DNA from: Akkermansia muciniphila
GTDB lineage: Bacteria; Verrucomicrobiota; Verrucomicrobiia; Verrucomicrobiales; Akkermansiaceae
NCBI RefSeq assembly: GCF_900184965.1
Contig: NZ_FXYA01000204.1
Coordinates: 83,989 to 147,988, forward strand
Length of the DNA stretch: 64,000 nucleotides
Direction of reading: 5' to 3'
Shown here: in pieces, positions 1 to 8,966 of the stretch
How the letters are laid out: every line of letters begins with the position of its first letter
Numbering within the stretch: position 1 is the stretch's first letter
Made by a program: the position numbers and the translations under genes
Notes under the pieces: model-generated
Told to the model about the DNA's origin: nothing
Database searches by the model: none
The model's input: only the letters and a program-made list of their open reading frames with translations

Positions 1-123
1 GCAGGAACAGGAAAAAATGAAGATTTCTTCATGGCACGGGCACACGGAAACCATCCCCGTTCCGCCTATGACGACGAGCAGAAGGGTAAACAGCATGATG
101 CCGGTGCGCAATGCTCTGACCAT
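1..123 (-). CDS. Partial secreted protein, N-terminal 41 residues
   Basis: An ATG at 123 opens a minus-strand frame that runs off the left edge without a stop. The 41 visible residues begin with a short basic stretch and a hydrophobic segment (LFTLLLVVIGG), like a signal peptide or membrane anchor. A cysteine-rich stretch follows, with CPC, then HEE, then CSC. I do not recognise the family. It lies 82 bases downstream of the ankyrin gene on the same strand and may belong to that transcript. No strong ribosome binding site precedes the ATG. Confidence 0.5.
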   Translation of the reverse strand, partial: MVRALRTGIMLFTLLLVVIGGTGMVSVCPCHEEIFIFSCSC

Positions 124-205
124 GGTATGCCGCAAATCCTAGAAAGGAGGCGTGAGGGGGTCAAGAGCAAAAGTGGCGGATGTCTGAACCCTGAAGGGAA
201 GACCG

Positions 206-1231
206 TTATTTTCCCGCCGCTTTGCGGAGCAGATCCACAGTGTGTTCAAAGGCTACGCCGCGGACATCAATAATCCGGGAGTTTCCCGCGATGGCCCCGA
301 TGATTTCCTCCCGGAATTTTCCAGACTGTTCTTCCGTGAGCAGGTTTTTGGAGCTCAGGGAGCGCGTGATGAGCTGGAGAACATACCCTGTTTCCACGAA
401 TGACTGGCGTCCCACGGCTTTTTTCATGGCCTCCATGAATTCCGGCGCATGGGCGGTCGACAGACCGGCCACGGCTTTTTCATAAGCGCGGATGAAGGAA
501 TCCACCGGGGCTTTGGAAACTTCCGTCTTGGTGAGGTCAAAGCTGGATTGATAGGCGAGAGCCCCTTCTTCCGCCAGTTGAAGGGCATTTTTGCCGAATT
601 TGTTGACGGCGGTTATGTCCGCCCCTTTTTCCAGCAGCAGGGCCGCCACCTGGAAATTGCCGCGCATAGCCGCCAGCATGAGAGGCGTAAATCCGTTGCC
701 TTCCCGGTTATTGATGTCTGCTTTCCTTTCAATCAGCATGTCGGACAGGCGGTCCAGCCCGCTCCAGGAAGCCCAGTGCAGCGCGGTCCATCCGTCCTTG
801 TCTTTCCGGTCGATTTCCACGCGGGGGTCTTCCAGAAGCCGTTCCAGGTAGGGAGCCCGCGTGGCTTCCAGCTTCAGTGTGGTTTCAATGTTGTTGTAGT
901 TGGCGTAGCATATCCACATGACAGGGGTTCTGCCATGGGGATCCGTCATGTTGACAAAAGCCTTTCCTTCCGCCGCAGCCAGTTTTTCCCCTTCTTTCAG
1001 GGTCTGTTCGAATTCTTTCATTCCCTTGACCCGGGCTTCCTGCTCCTCCTGTTCCGAGGAGGCGTTGACTTCCTTGGCCTCCGCTTTTTTCATTACGGTA
1101 ATCAGGTCCAGGGCCGGGTTGGGGTCTCCGGAAAAGGATTTGGAGACCAACAGGCTGAGACCTCCGAGGATGGAGCTGAACGCTACCAGGATGAGGGAGT
1201 CCACAATGATGTTGCGCGTGTGCTGGTTCAT
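206..1231 (-). CDS. Membrane-anchored ankyrin-repeat protein
   Basis: The 341-residue protein has one N-terminal membrane segment (about residues 8-28), then a charged linker. Three to four ankyrin repeats follow at about residues 95-225, marked by DGWTALHWASWSG and GFTPLMLAAMRGN. The C-terminal third has no repeats and is not recognised. Ankyrin repeats bind partner proteins. Here the domain probably faces the periplasm, but topology cannot be settled from sequence alone. The gene starts 12 bases after the MFS transporter stop on the same strand, so the two are almost certainly co-transcribed. The pairing suggests an accessory role to the transporter, which is inference only. Confidence 0.75.
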   Translation of the reverse strand: MNQHTRNIIVDSLILVAFSSILGGLSLLVSKSFSGDPNPALDLITVMKKAEAKEVNASSEQEEQEARVKGMKEFEQTLKEGEKLAAAEGKAFVNMTDPHGRTPVMWICYANYNNIETTLKLEATRAPYLERLLEDPRVEIDRKDKDGWTALHWASWSGLDRLSDMLIERKADINNREGNGFTPLMLAAMRGNFQVAALLLEKGADITAVNKFGKNALQLAEEGALAYQSSFDLTKTEVSKAPVDSFIRAYEKAVAGLSTAHAPEFMEAMKKAVGRQSFVETGYVLQLITRSLSSKNLLTEEQSGKFREEIIGAIAGNSRIIDVRGVAFEHTVDLLRKAAGK

Positions 1232-1243
1232 AGTCTCGTAAGG

Positions 1244-2725
1244 TCAGGAGTTGGCTTCCGTAAGTTCTTCCGCCGTCAGGGCGGGGTCCGTTTCCGTTTC
1301 AATAGCGCTGATGGACGGCGGCCCCGCATCTTCCTCGGGATGGTCTGAGGTGATGGTCTTTCGGGTCATGATGATGGCGATGGGGCTGATTACGGCCAAG
1401 GCCAGGTAAATGGTCCACATGAATTCCGGGGAGTCCCAGAATCCGATGTGCCCGGTATCCATCTTGGCGCAGATGCCGTCATAGCAGAGGTAGGCGACGA
1501 GCAGGCCGCCGATGATGCCGTTGATGGGTTTGGCGATGAACATGGGAAGCGCCGCCAGAGACATGTAGGAGGCTACCTTGTCTTTCGGAGCCACCCGCGC
1601 CACGTATTCGGAGAAGCGGGGGGAGAAGAGAAGTTCCCCGAATGCGAACACCAGGATCTGCGCCACAATGGCTACCAGATACGCCTGGGAGCGCGTTTCG
1701 ATGCCGGGCACCAGGTAGTACCATTCAATGGGAATGGCCATGAAAACGAGGGAGAAGGCAGAGATGGACATGCCCACAATCATGAGGCCCACGGTGGAGA
1801 AACGGCCCAGCACCGGAATGAGCAGAATGAGGCCGGAAACGATGATGGCCGGGTTGACGGCGTTGATGGAGCCTATGGCAAAGTCATCATATAGCGTGCG
1901 CACATAATATTTGGGCATCACCAGGAACTGCAGCGTGAAGACGATGCGCACGCCCATGGTCAGCACAAGGAAAAGGATGAGTTTACGGAAGGCGGATTCC
2001 CTCCACACTTCCATGAAGAGCTGGAGGGGCCTGAGGAGGGGGGCGTTGAGGTTCGCTTCCCGTTCACTGGGTTCCGCATAGTTGTTTTCATTGATGAAGC
2101 GCGTGGTGATGCATCCCAGCAGCACCATCAGCGTCCCGAAGTTGATGATCCAGTATCCCCCGTCCACGGCGCCGAAATGCTTGCGGAAAAATTCAATCAG
2201 GAACACGTTCGCGATGACGGCGGAAATGTTCATCAGCAGGTAATAAATGTTGAAGCCCGTGGCGCGCGCTTTCAGCGGGGAGAAGCGCCGGATGGAGGTC
2301 TGGATGACGGGGGACATGAACGCCGTGCCGAAGGACATAATCAGGATGCCCGCCATGACGGCCACCCTCCCGGAGTCCACGGTGGGGCTGAGATCCGGGC
2401 CGAAGCCCATGATCAGGCGCCCGGCGATGAGGATGATGAAGCCGATCAGGTAGGTGCGCCGTATGCCGATGATGTCGCAGATGGAACCCACCGCGAAGAC
2501 GAAGGCGGAGATGAAAAGGGTGTACAGGCCTACCCAGAGGGCGGCGTCCGCATCGTTGAAGCTGCAATAGTCCGTCAGGTAGAGGACGAATACCGTAATC
2601 ATGGAAAAGTAGGCCAGTCCGTCAAAGAATTGAACGACGTTGGTAAGCCAGAAATCCTTGGATACGGTTTTTAGGATTTTGAATTCCGAAAAGTACTTGA
2701 GGATGGGGTTTGCGGACTCATTCAT
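1244..2725 (-). CDS. MFS transporter, possibly of the POT/oligopeptide type
   Basis: A 493-residue polytopic membrane protein with about 12 hydrophobic segments. The loop after segment 2 carries the MFS-like sequence GSICDIIGIRRTYLIGF, and the long central loop (about residues 215-235) is typical of the superfamily. The overall pattern, with a cytosolic N-terminus and extended loops near the C-terminal segments, resembles proton-dependent oligopeptide (POT) transporters. The ExxERFxYY signature of that family is not evident, so the substrate is unassigned. The acidic, threonine- and serine-rich C-terminal tail is probably cytoplasmic. It is the first gene of the operon with the ankyrin protein. 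Confidence 0.8.
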   Translation of the reverse strand: MNESANPILKYFSEFKILKTVSKDFWLTNVVQFFDGLAYFSMITVFVLYLTDYCSFNDADAALWVGLYTLFISAFVFAVGSICDIIGIRRTYLIGFIILIAGRLIMGFGPDLSPTVDSGRVAVMAGILIMSFGTAFMSPVIQTSIRRFSPLKARATGFNIYYLLMNISAVIANVFLIEFFRKHFGAVDGGYWIINFGTLMVLLGCITTRFINENNYAEPSEREANLNAPLLRPLQLFMEVWRESAFRKLILFLVLTMGVRIVFTLQFLVMPKYYVRTLYDDFAIGSINAVNPAIIVSGLILLIPVLGRFSTVGLMIVGMSISAFSLVFMAIPIEWYYLVPGIETRSQAYLVAIVAQILVFAFGELLFSPRFSEYVARVAPKDKVASYMSLAALPMFIAKPINGIIGGLLVAYLCYDGICAKMDTGHIGFWDSPEFMWTIYLALAVISPIAIIMTRKTITSDHPEEDAGPPSISAIETETDPALTAEELTEANS

Positions 2726-2856
2726 GGAGAAGTGGAAGCGGTAGAGAAAAAGTTGACGACGGTGAAAGAGTGGGTTACACGCACCCCCGTTTCAAGATTT
2801 TTTTCTCCCGAAGGCCGGTTTAACCGGAAAAATGCGTTTCATCGCTGGGGAAATCG

Positions 2857-3537
2857 CTATCTGGGCAGAATGCGCCGGAAGCCTGCCACATTACACCATG
2901 ACAGCGCTTTCAGGCATTGCTCCACAGCTATGGCGTCCGAAGGCAGAACGGGCCACAGTCCGGCTTCTTTCAGCCCTGATTTGGCCGTTTCCGCCGCTTT
3001 CCATTCGCGGAATTGGGAGGGAAAAGCGGAGAAAGTGAAAAAGGCCCAGCAGGCCAGCCCGATGGCCAGCGCAATGTGGAATTTCAACAGTCCGGCCGCC
3101 AGCATTCCCAGCAGAATAAGAGCCGTGAAAAAAGGAATCATCGTGGCGCGCACAGAGGCGGTTTTGCGGGCTTTGGCGGCCGCCGGGTCTTCCCGGACCA
3201 GGCTGCTCATGGCCCAGGTATGGGCTACGCAGGCCAGTCTGCCTGCGGTCACCTTGTCTTCCCACGCCGGAGGAAGGCTGATGAGTCCGTTTTCATCCAC
3301 TCCGGGGAACCGGGCTTCCTTCAGTTTCCGCTGGCGTTTTTCCGCGCCGTCCAGGCGGTGGATCAATCCCGCCGGGCCGGGGAAGCCGGGCAGTTCCCGG
3401 GATTCGTAGGTGCGCAGGGGAATGATGCCTTTGGTGAAACGCAGCGCGGCAATGACGCCGAGCACGACCACGGAAAGGAAAATCACTACTGCGAATAGCA
3501 TAGACGGCTTTTTCTCATATGCCCGTGTGTCCGTCAA
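2857..3537 (-). CDS. Membrane protein resembling YugP-type peptidase but lacking HExxH
   Basis: A 226-residue protein with an N-terminal membrane segment (residues 12-32) and two closely spaced segments near 135-172. The arrangement recalls the YugP zinc membrane peptidases. A VAH stretch lies where their AHExGH zinc motif sits, followed by the helix pair. Next comes FPSQFREWKAAETAKSGL, which parallels the LPVEFxASxRA segment of that family. Here the zinc site reads AHTWAM, so HExxH is absent. I infer a non-catalytic or diverged relative. The similarity is from memory of the family pattern, not an alignment. The neighbours (MFS transporter, secreted protein) give no functional hint. Confidence 0.55.
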   Translation of the reverse strand: MTDTRAYEKKPSMLFAVVIFLSVVVLGVIAALRFTKGIIPLRTYESRELPGFPGPAGLIHRLDGAEKRQRKLKEARFPGVDENGLISLPPAWEDKVTAGRLACVAHTWAMSSLVREDPAAAKARKTASVRATMIPFFTALILLGMLAAGLLKFHIALAIGLACWAFFTFSAFPSQFREWKAAETAKSGLKEAGLWPVLPSDAIAVEQCLKALSWCNVAGFRRILPR

Positions 3538-3781
3538 TCTCTCCGGCTGGCATGAAGCCGCCCTTTCCGGACAGCCGCCGGGGGTGGATGCGCCCGCCGT
3601 TTTTTCCGCTTTTTCCTGCCTGAAACGCTTTGAAAACGGAAGAGCGGCGCTAATGTCGGAATGATCTGTGATTCAAGACGTCTCCATGTGCGGACGCACA
3701 TTCCGGCATGGATTTTCTTCATGCCGGAAGCTCTGGATTTGTATTGCTTTTCCGGAGTCTTTCATGTAATTGCTGACCGCA

Positions 3782-4414
3782 ATGGTCCGTATCCGGGAAT
3801 GCTTGAAGAAGTGGCTGCCGTTTGTCATGATGGCGGCCGCCCTGGGTGCGGCCCCCGCCCAGGATGTGGCGTGTCCCGATGCCGCGGATCTGGATTTGGA
3901 CCTGGTTAAACTGAAAAGTGGCCCCAGGGGAAAGCAGAGGGAGGCCATGAGGAAGGTCCTTCTGCTGGTGCATCTGAAGCAGAAGGAAACGTGGCTGGCG
4001 GAATCCACGGGAGAGGGGGCCGTGCATCTGGCGGCGGAAATTTCCTTCCGCCGGTATTTGGCCTCAGTGGATATGAGCGGATGCCCGGAGGAATTCAGGC
4101 GTGCTTTCCTCCGGTATGCAAAGCTTCTGAATTCCTTTGAAGAGAAAGATTTGAAAAGCGTTACGGATTTTCCTGCGGTTCCTTTGCAGGCTGCCGGAAG
4201 AGAGCTGTTCCGGGTGCTGCTTACTTACCGTCTGGAACCGGAGCATCTGCTGGAGGAAATGAAAGAGCTGGTGGATGAGGAAATTGAGGGAAAGGAGGAA
4301 CTGTCCGCCGGACAGATGATGGATATTGTCCGGGGAGTGCGGGAGGCCCTGCAATCCGGCAGCCGCCCCTTTCCTGAGGAAAGGCTGCCGGAGGACAGAG
4401 ATTCCGGAATGTAG
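3782..4414 (+). CDS. Secreted protein of unknown function
   Basis: The 210-residue product starts with a clear signal peptide: basic RIRECLKK, a hydrophobic stretch and an AAPAQ cleavage region. The mature part is helical and rich in Glu and Lys, without a domain I recognise. The ATG at 3782 is preferred over an upstream in-frame TTG at 3770 because it places the signal peptide at the N-terminus. The gene is divergent from the YugP-like gene, with 244 bases between the starts. It ends 111 bases before the convergent regulator gene. Confidence 0.65.
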   Translation: MVRIRECLKKWLPFVMMAAALGAAPAQDVACPDAADLDLDLVKLKSGPRGKQREAMRKVLLLVHLKQKETWLAESTGEGAVHLAAEISFRRYLASVDMSGCPEEFRRAFLRYAKLLNSFEEKDLKSVTDFPAVPLQAAGRELFRVLLTYRLEPEHLLEEMKELVDEEIEGKEELSAGQMMDIVRGVREALQSGSRPFPEERLPEDRDSGM

Positions 4415-4525
4415 CGGCTTTTCATGGACGGCGGCATGCTGGTGCCGTAAAAAATCTTGCGCAGGGCGTGCCGGGGAGGCCGCCCCGGCTATTCCGGGCG
4501 GAAAATGGATTGAGACGGCTGCTCG

Positions 4526-5443
4526 TCACGGTTTCCAGGCGGCGGCCATCAGAGTCTGGAAATGGGGCGGGTCCGGCTCCCTGTCCACAATATCCGTGTG
4601 GATATTCCGGAATCCCGCTTCCTTCAGCATGCTTTCCAGGGCGGCGGGCGTGAAGCCCAGCCAGCGGTCCGCATAAAGTTCTCGGGCCTCCTCCTGGCCA
4701 TGCTGGAGCAGATCCAGCACCACCAGGCAACCGCCGGATTTCAGAATGTTCCACGCGGCTTCCAGCGCCCTGGACGGCTTCTGCGCATGATGCAGGGCCT
4801 GGCTGAGCAGAGCCAGATCCACCGTGCCGGGGTTAATGGGCGGCGCTTCGATGTCGCCCAGGCGGTATTCCAGATTGTCCAGCCCGTGTTTGCGCGCCAG
4901 CTCCTGCCCCAGCTCCACCATGCTGGGGGAGTTGTCCACGGCGATCACCTGTTTGGCGCTGGGGGAGATAAGCTGGGAAACGAAGCCTTCCCCGGCCCCC
5001 AGATCCGCCACTACGTCATAGTTCAGAATGCGGAGCAGGGCTCCGGCCAGCGCTTTCCAGGAACGGCCGGGCGCGTAGTTTTTGCCCAGACGGCACACTA
5101 CTTCGTCAAAATAGGCCTGGGTGCGGTTTTTGCGCTTGTCTAGGATGACCTGAAGGGCTTTTTTGTCCGTTTCCGCCTCCGGCAGTTCCTCGCAGGCTTT
5201 CAGGGCTACGTTGTGCAGGTCGCCTGCCAGGGAAAGAGTGTAAAAGACGTTTTTCCCGGAGCGGGCGTCCTCCACCACTCCTTCCTGCCGGAGCTGGGCC
5301 AGCTGGCTGGAAATGCGGCTTTGCCCCATGCCCAGGATTTCCTGAAGCTCCGCGACGCTCAGGGATTCTTCATTCAGCACGTTGATGATGCGCAGGCGGG
5401 TGGGATCTGCCAGGAGTTTGAGCGTTTTTAGGGTTGACTTCAT
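4526..5443 (-). CDS. ArsR-family regulator fused to a SAM-methyltransferase-like domain (SahR-like)
   Basis: Residues 1-85 form an ArsR winged helix (LADPTRLRIINVLN, then GMGQSRISSQLAQLRQEG). Residues 140-300 form a class I methyltransferase fold with the SAM-binding motif VADLGAGEGF and the acidic VIAVDNS. Proteins of this build are known as SahR-type regulators of methionine metabolism, thought to sense S-adenosylhomocysteine. The divergent metK-ahcY operon is the natural target. The start MKSTLKTL at 5443 is chosen because the longer frame would run into metK. No Shine-Dalgarno is visible. Whether the methyltransferase domain is catalytic or only a ligand sensor cannot be told from sequence. 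Confidence 0.8.
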   Translation of the reverse strand: MKSTLKTLKLLADPTRLRIINVLNEESLSVAELQEILGMGQSRISSQLAQLRQEGVVEDARSGKNVFYTLSLAGDLHNVALKACEELPEAETDKKALQVILDKRKNRTQAYFDEVVCRLGKNYAPGRSWKALAGALLRILNYDVVADLGAGEGFVSQLISPSAKQVIAVDNSPSMVELGQELARKHGLDNLEYRLGDIEAPPINPGTVDLALLSQALHHAQKPSRALEAAWNILKSGGCLVVLDLLQHGQEEARELYADRWLGFTPAALESMLKEAGFRNIHTDIVDREPDPPHFQTLMAAAWKP

Positions 5444-5454
5444 AGCGGAATAAT

Positions 5455-5482
5455 ATATCAACACATCGAGATTTATCGATAT
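5455..5482. promoter_or_regulatory. Candidate operator between the ArsR-type regulator and metK
   Basis: Only 37 bases separate the divergent start codons. They hold two nested dyads: ATCGA at 5465-5469 with TCGAT at 5476-5480 (six-base spacer), and ATATC at 5455-5459 with GATAT at 5478-5482. This is a natural place for the regulator to bind. The assignment is inference from position and symmetry. Confidence 0.45.
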
Positions 5483-6665
5483 GAGCAGAAACACCCCTCA
5501 CATCTTTACGTCGGAATCCGTTGGAGAAGGCCATCCGGACAAGGTGGCCGACTACATTTCCGACTCTATTTTAGACGCCTGCCTGGCTCAAGACAAAACT
5601 AGCCGCGTTGCCTGTGAAACGCTGGTGAAAAGCAATATGGTCATTATTGCCGGAGAGCTGACGACCAAAGCGGTGATCGATCCGGAGAAAATCGCCCGCC
5701 AGGCCATTCGGGAGATTGGGTACTGCAACAGGCAGGACGACGATGTTTTCCATGCGGATACCGTCTTTTTCACGAACCTGCTCACGGAACAGTCTCCGGA
5801 TATTGCGCAGGGGGTGGACGCCCGGGAGGCGGAGGGCAAGGGCCATGCGGAGCAGGGCGCCGGAGACCAGGGCATTATGTTCGGATTCGCAACGAATGAG
5901 ACTCCGGAGCTGCTTCCGGCCCCCATCGTATTTGCGCACAAGCTGCTCATTGAGCTGGCCAGGCGGCGCAAATGCGGGCATGTGGACTGGCTGCGCCCGG
6001 ACTGCAAGTCCCAGGTGGCTGTGGCCTATGGCGAAGACGGGCGTCCCAAGCATATTGAAAACGTAGTTATTTCCACCCAGCACACGGAAGACGTGGACCG
6101 TGGCACGATTTACTCATATTGCGTCAAACTCATTAAAAATGTGCTTCCTTCGGAATTGCTGGATGAGAGGACGGAATACTTCATCAACCCCACCGGGAAA
6201 TTCGTGGTGGGAGGCCCCCACGGGGATTCCGGCCTGACGGGACGCAAAATTATTGTGGACACGTACGGCGGCATGGGGCGCCACGGCGGCGGAGCCTTTT
6301 CCGGGAAAGACCCGTCCAAGGTGGACCGTTCCGCCGCGTATATGTGCCGCTGGGTCGCCAAGCACATTGTGGCTGCCGGGCTGGCGGACAAATGTGAATT
6401 GCAGGTGGCCTACGCCATCGGCTACCCCACTCCGGTTTCCATCCGGGTGGATACGTTCGGCACGGGAAAAGTGGAGGAAAAATCCATTGAAGATGCGCTG
6501 GAAAGCATCTTTTCCTTCAAGCCTGCGGATATGGTGGAACAGTTGAACCTGCTTCAGCCTATTTACCGGGAGACGACGCACTACGGGCATTTCACCAATC
6601 CGGAGTTGCCCTGGGAACAGCTGGACGAAACGCGCCTGGCCTTCCTGAAACAACTTCTTCATTAA
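5481..6665 (+). CDS. metK: S-adenosylmethionine synthase
   Basis: The 394-residue enzyme makes S-adenosylmethionine from methionine and ATP in the cytoplasm. It has the family's N-terminal [13 protein letters not shown], the [13 protein letters not shown]-binding loop, and [18 protein letters not shown] for phosphate binding. Length is normal. It is followed 22 bases later by ahcY, so SAM production and SAH removal are transcribed together. The divergent ArsR-methyltransferase gene probably controls this operon. The ATG at 5481 gives the canonical N-terminus, but no good Shine-Dalgarno precedes it. Confidence 0.97.
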   Translation: MSRNTPHIFTSESVGEGHPDKVADYISDSILDACLAQDKTSRVACETLVKSNMVIIAGELTTKAVIDPEKIARQAIREIGYCNRQDDDVFHADTVFFTNLLTEQSPDIAQGVDAREAEGKGHAEQGAGDQGIMFGFATNETPELLPAPIVFAHKLLIELARRRKCGHVDWLRPDCKSQVAVAYGEDGRPKHIENVVISTQHTEDVDRGTIYSYCVKLIKNVLPSELLDERTEYFINPTGKFVVGGPHGDSGLTGRKIIVDTYGGMGRHGGGAFSGKDPSKVDRSAAYMCRWVAKHIVAAGLADKCELQVAYAIGYPTPVSIRVDTFGTGKVEEKSIEDALESIFSFKPADMVEQLNLLQPIYRETTHYGHFTNPELPWEQLDETRLAFLKQLLH

Positions 6666-6687
6666 TCCTACGACAACGCTTACAGAC

Positions 6688-8103
6688 ATGTTTTCAGAAA
6701 CGGAACAATACAAAGTGCGCGATATCGGCCTGGCGGATTTCGGCCGCAGGGAACTGGATATTGCGGAGCATGAGATGCCCGGCCTGATGGCCGTGCGCGA
6801 AAAGTACGCCTCCGCCAGGCCCCTGGAGGGCGTACGCATCATGGGCTCCCTGCACATGACGGTGCAGACGGCCGTGCTGATTGAAACGCTGACGGCTCTG
6901 GGCGCTTCCGTCCGCTGGGCGAGCTGCAACATTTTCTCCACCCAGGACCACGCCGCCGCCGCCATCGCCAAATCCGGCACGCCCGTGTTCGCCTGGAAGG
7001 GGGAGACGCTGCGGGAATACTGGGACTGCACGTGGAAGGCCATGAACTTTCCTGACGGGCTGGGGCCGCAGCTGATTGTGGATGACGGCGGAGACGCCAC
7101 CCTGCTTATTCACCGCGGGTATGAAATGGAGGAAGGCTCCGACTGGGTGGATACCCCGTCGGAATCGGAGGAAGAGGAAGTCATCAAGGCCCTGTTGAAA
7201 AAGATTGCCGCGGCAACTCCGGGCATTTTCCATCGCTGGCTTCCCGAACTGAAGGGCGTTTCCGAGGAAACGACCACCGGCGTGCACCGCCTGTACCAGA
7301 TGCAGGCCGCCGGCCGTCTGCTGATTCCGGCCATCAACGTGAACGATTCCGTAACCAAGTCCAAATTTGACAACCTGTACGGCTGCCGCGAGTCCCTGGT
7401 GGACGGCATCAAGCGCGCCACGGACGTTATGGTTGCCGGCAAGGTGGCCGTCGTCTGCGGCTACGGGGACGTGGGCAAGGGCTGCGCCCAGTCCCTGCGC
7501 GGCATGGGGGCCCAGGTGGTCGTGACGGAAATAGACCCCATCTGCGCCCTTCAGGCCGCCATGGAAGGCTACCGCGTGCTGACGGTGGAAGATACGCTGG
7601 GCTGGGCGGATATTTACGTGACCACCACGGGAAACTGCAACATCATCCGCATCGAACACATGGAAAAGATGAAGGACCAGGCCATTGTCTGCAACATCGG
7701 CCACTTCGACAATGAAATCCAGGTGCACAAGCTCCAGACGTATCCCGGCATCAGTCATCTTAACATCAAGCCCCAGGTGGACCGCTACACGTTCCCGTCC
7801 GGCAACAGCCTGTATCTTCTGGCGGAAGGCCGCCTGGTCAACCTGGGCTGCGCTACGGGCCATCCCAGCTTCGTGATGTCCAACAGCTTCGCCAACCAGG
7901 TGCTGGCCCAGCTGGAGCTGTGGAATACCCGTAAAGACCGTTCCGTGGGCGTGGAAGTGCTGCCCAAGGTGCTGGATGAGGAAGTGGCGCGGCTGCACCT
8001 CGCCAAAATCGGGTGCAAGCTGACTGTCCTGCGTCCGGAGCAGGCGGACTACATCGGCGTTCCGGTGGAAGGGCCTTATAAACCGGACTTTTACAGGTAT
8101 TAA
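6688..8103 (+). CDS. ahcY: Adenosylhomocysteinase
   Basis: The 471-residue cytoplasmic enzyme splits S-adenosylhomocysteine into adenosine and homocysteine with bound NAD, relieving product inhibition of methyltransferases. Visible signatures are the substrate-binding [14 protein letters not shown], the NAD-binding [18 protein letters not shown] and the C-terminal PDFYRY. Length fits the long bacterial form with an insertion near residues 150-190. It is the second gene of the metK-ahcY operon and is closed by a terminator 25 bases after its stop. Confidence 0.97.
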   Translation: MFSETEQYKVRDIGLADFGRRELDIAEHEMPGLMAVREKYASARPLEGVRIMGSLHMTVQTAVLIETLTALGASVRWASCNIFSTQDHAAAAIAKSGTPVFAWKGETLREYWDCTWKAMNFPDGLGPQLIVDDGGDATLLIHRGYEMEEGSDWVDTPSESEEEEVIKALLKKIAAATPGIFHRWLPELKGVSEETTTGVHRLYQMQAAGRLLIPAINVNDSVTKSKFDNLYGCRESLVDGIKRATDVMVAGKVAVVCGYGDVGKGCAQSLRGMGAQVVVTEIDPICALQAAMEGYRVLTVEDTLGWADIYVTTTGNCNIIRIEHMEKMKDQAIVCNIGHFDNEIQVHKLQTYPGISHLNIKPQVDRYTFPSGNSLYLLAEGRLVNLGCATGHPSFVMSNSFANQVLAQLELWNTRKDRSVGVEVLPKVLDEEVARLHLAKIGCKLTVLRPEQADYIGVPVEGPYKPDFYRY

Positions 8104-8127
8104 CTTTGTAAGGGTTTTCTTTTCCTG

Positions 8128-8170
8128 GCCGTTCCTCGCGGACTTTCCCGACGGAACGGCTTTTTTATTT
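8128..8170 (+). terminator. Intrinsic terminator of metK-ahcY
   Basis: A stem GCCGTTCC (8128-8135) pairs with GGAACGGC (8153-8160) and is followed at once by a T-rich run. Confidence 0.85.
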
Positions 8171-8564
8171 TCCCGGTAACGGGTGGAGCAGGAGGGCAGC
8201 CCGTTTATTTTCCTTCCTGCTTTTATGCAGGTCCCCTGTGGGTAGTGAAAAAAGGAAGGCTTTTTATCCTGTCTTTAAAGTTTAAATACCTTTCCGGCAG
8301 GCAACACGGAAGCAGTATTGGAATGTTGGCCAGACAAAGCCTCGGCCTGCTTGAAGGATTTCCCAAAACCGCTTGAATTTAGTAAAGGGGGCGGTTATCG
8401 AATGAAGCATAGGAGAAGAGCAGGAGCCTTTTCTTCTCCGCCAGAATCAGCCTCATCAGGCGGGCGGCTTTCTGGTATGTTATTTCCGCAGGCTTATGTC
8501 TGCCGTATATCTCTTCCTTGATAAAGAGGTTTCTGATTGTAACAGAAAAGAATATTTAAAAATG

Positions 8565-8580
8565 ACGAATTCCAAATTCG
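8565..8580 (+). repeat. Left arm of a 16-bp inverted repeat (candidate inversion site)
   Basis: The sequence ACGAATTCCAAATTCG is the exact reverse complement of 8845-8860. Each arm is also internally symmetric (CGAATT, three bases, AATTCG), as expected of a protein-binding or recombination site. Confidence 0.7.
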
Positions 8581-8844
8581 GAGTCAAGGTTAAATTTTGA
8601 AAGAAAGGAGCTTCTGAAAATAAGTTTCCCCAATGACCGGGACCTTTCGTCTTCATGATTCCGTCCGGGGCTCCCCATCAATTCCCATTCCGGCAGAAAT
8701 ATTCATATCCGCCGGAAAGCCTGTATTTCAAAGAAAGTGGTTGATTATCAGCTTTATTCCCTTTCTGCGGAGAGTTCCTCCCGTCATGCGGCAATAATCG
8801 CACTCAATCTTTTTTCAACCTCAGGGAATTTGGAATCCCTCAAT

Positions 8845-8860
8845 CGAATTTGGAATTCGT
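8845..8860 (-). repeat. Right arm of the 16-bp inverted repeat
   Basis: CGAATTTGGAATTCGT is the exact reverse complement of 8565-8580. A related core, GAATTTGGAAT, occurs 20 bases earlier at 8826-8836, so two similar sites sit two helical turns apart. The arm lies 107 bases before the glycosyltransferase start. Confidence 0.7.
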
Positions 8861-8966
8861 GTAGTATTCCCCCACTCTTTACACGGTGCATGCACCCGGA
8901 GAGCAAATCCTGTTTTTCAATGATTTATGTTGGAGGATACGGTTTGTTCCTCTACATCAAACGACC

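Larger units (their letters stand above)
8171..8966. other. Long non-coding spacer before the glycan genes, possibly an invertible segment
   Basis: Nearly 800 bases hold no convincing gene on either strand. Base composition is more AT-rich than the flanking genes. The main structure is a perfect 16-base inverted repeat at 8565-8580 and 8845-8860, enclosing 264 bases. The rest shows nothing I can name. Short open frames here lack codon character and start sites. Confidence 0.5.
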
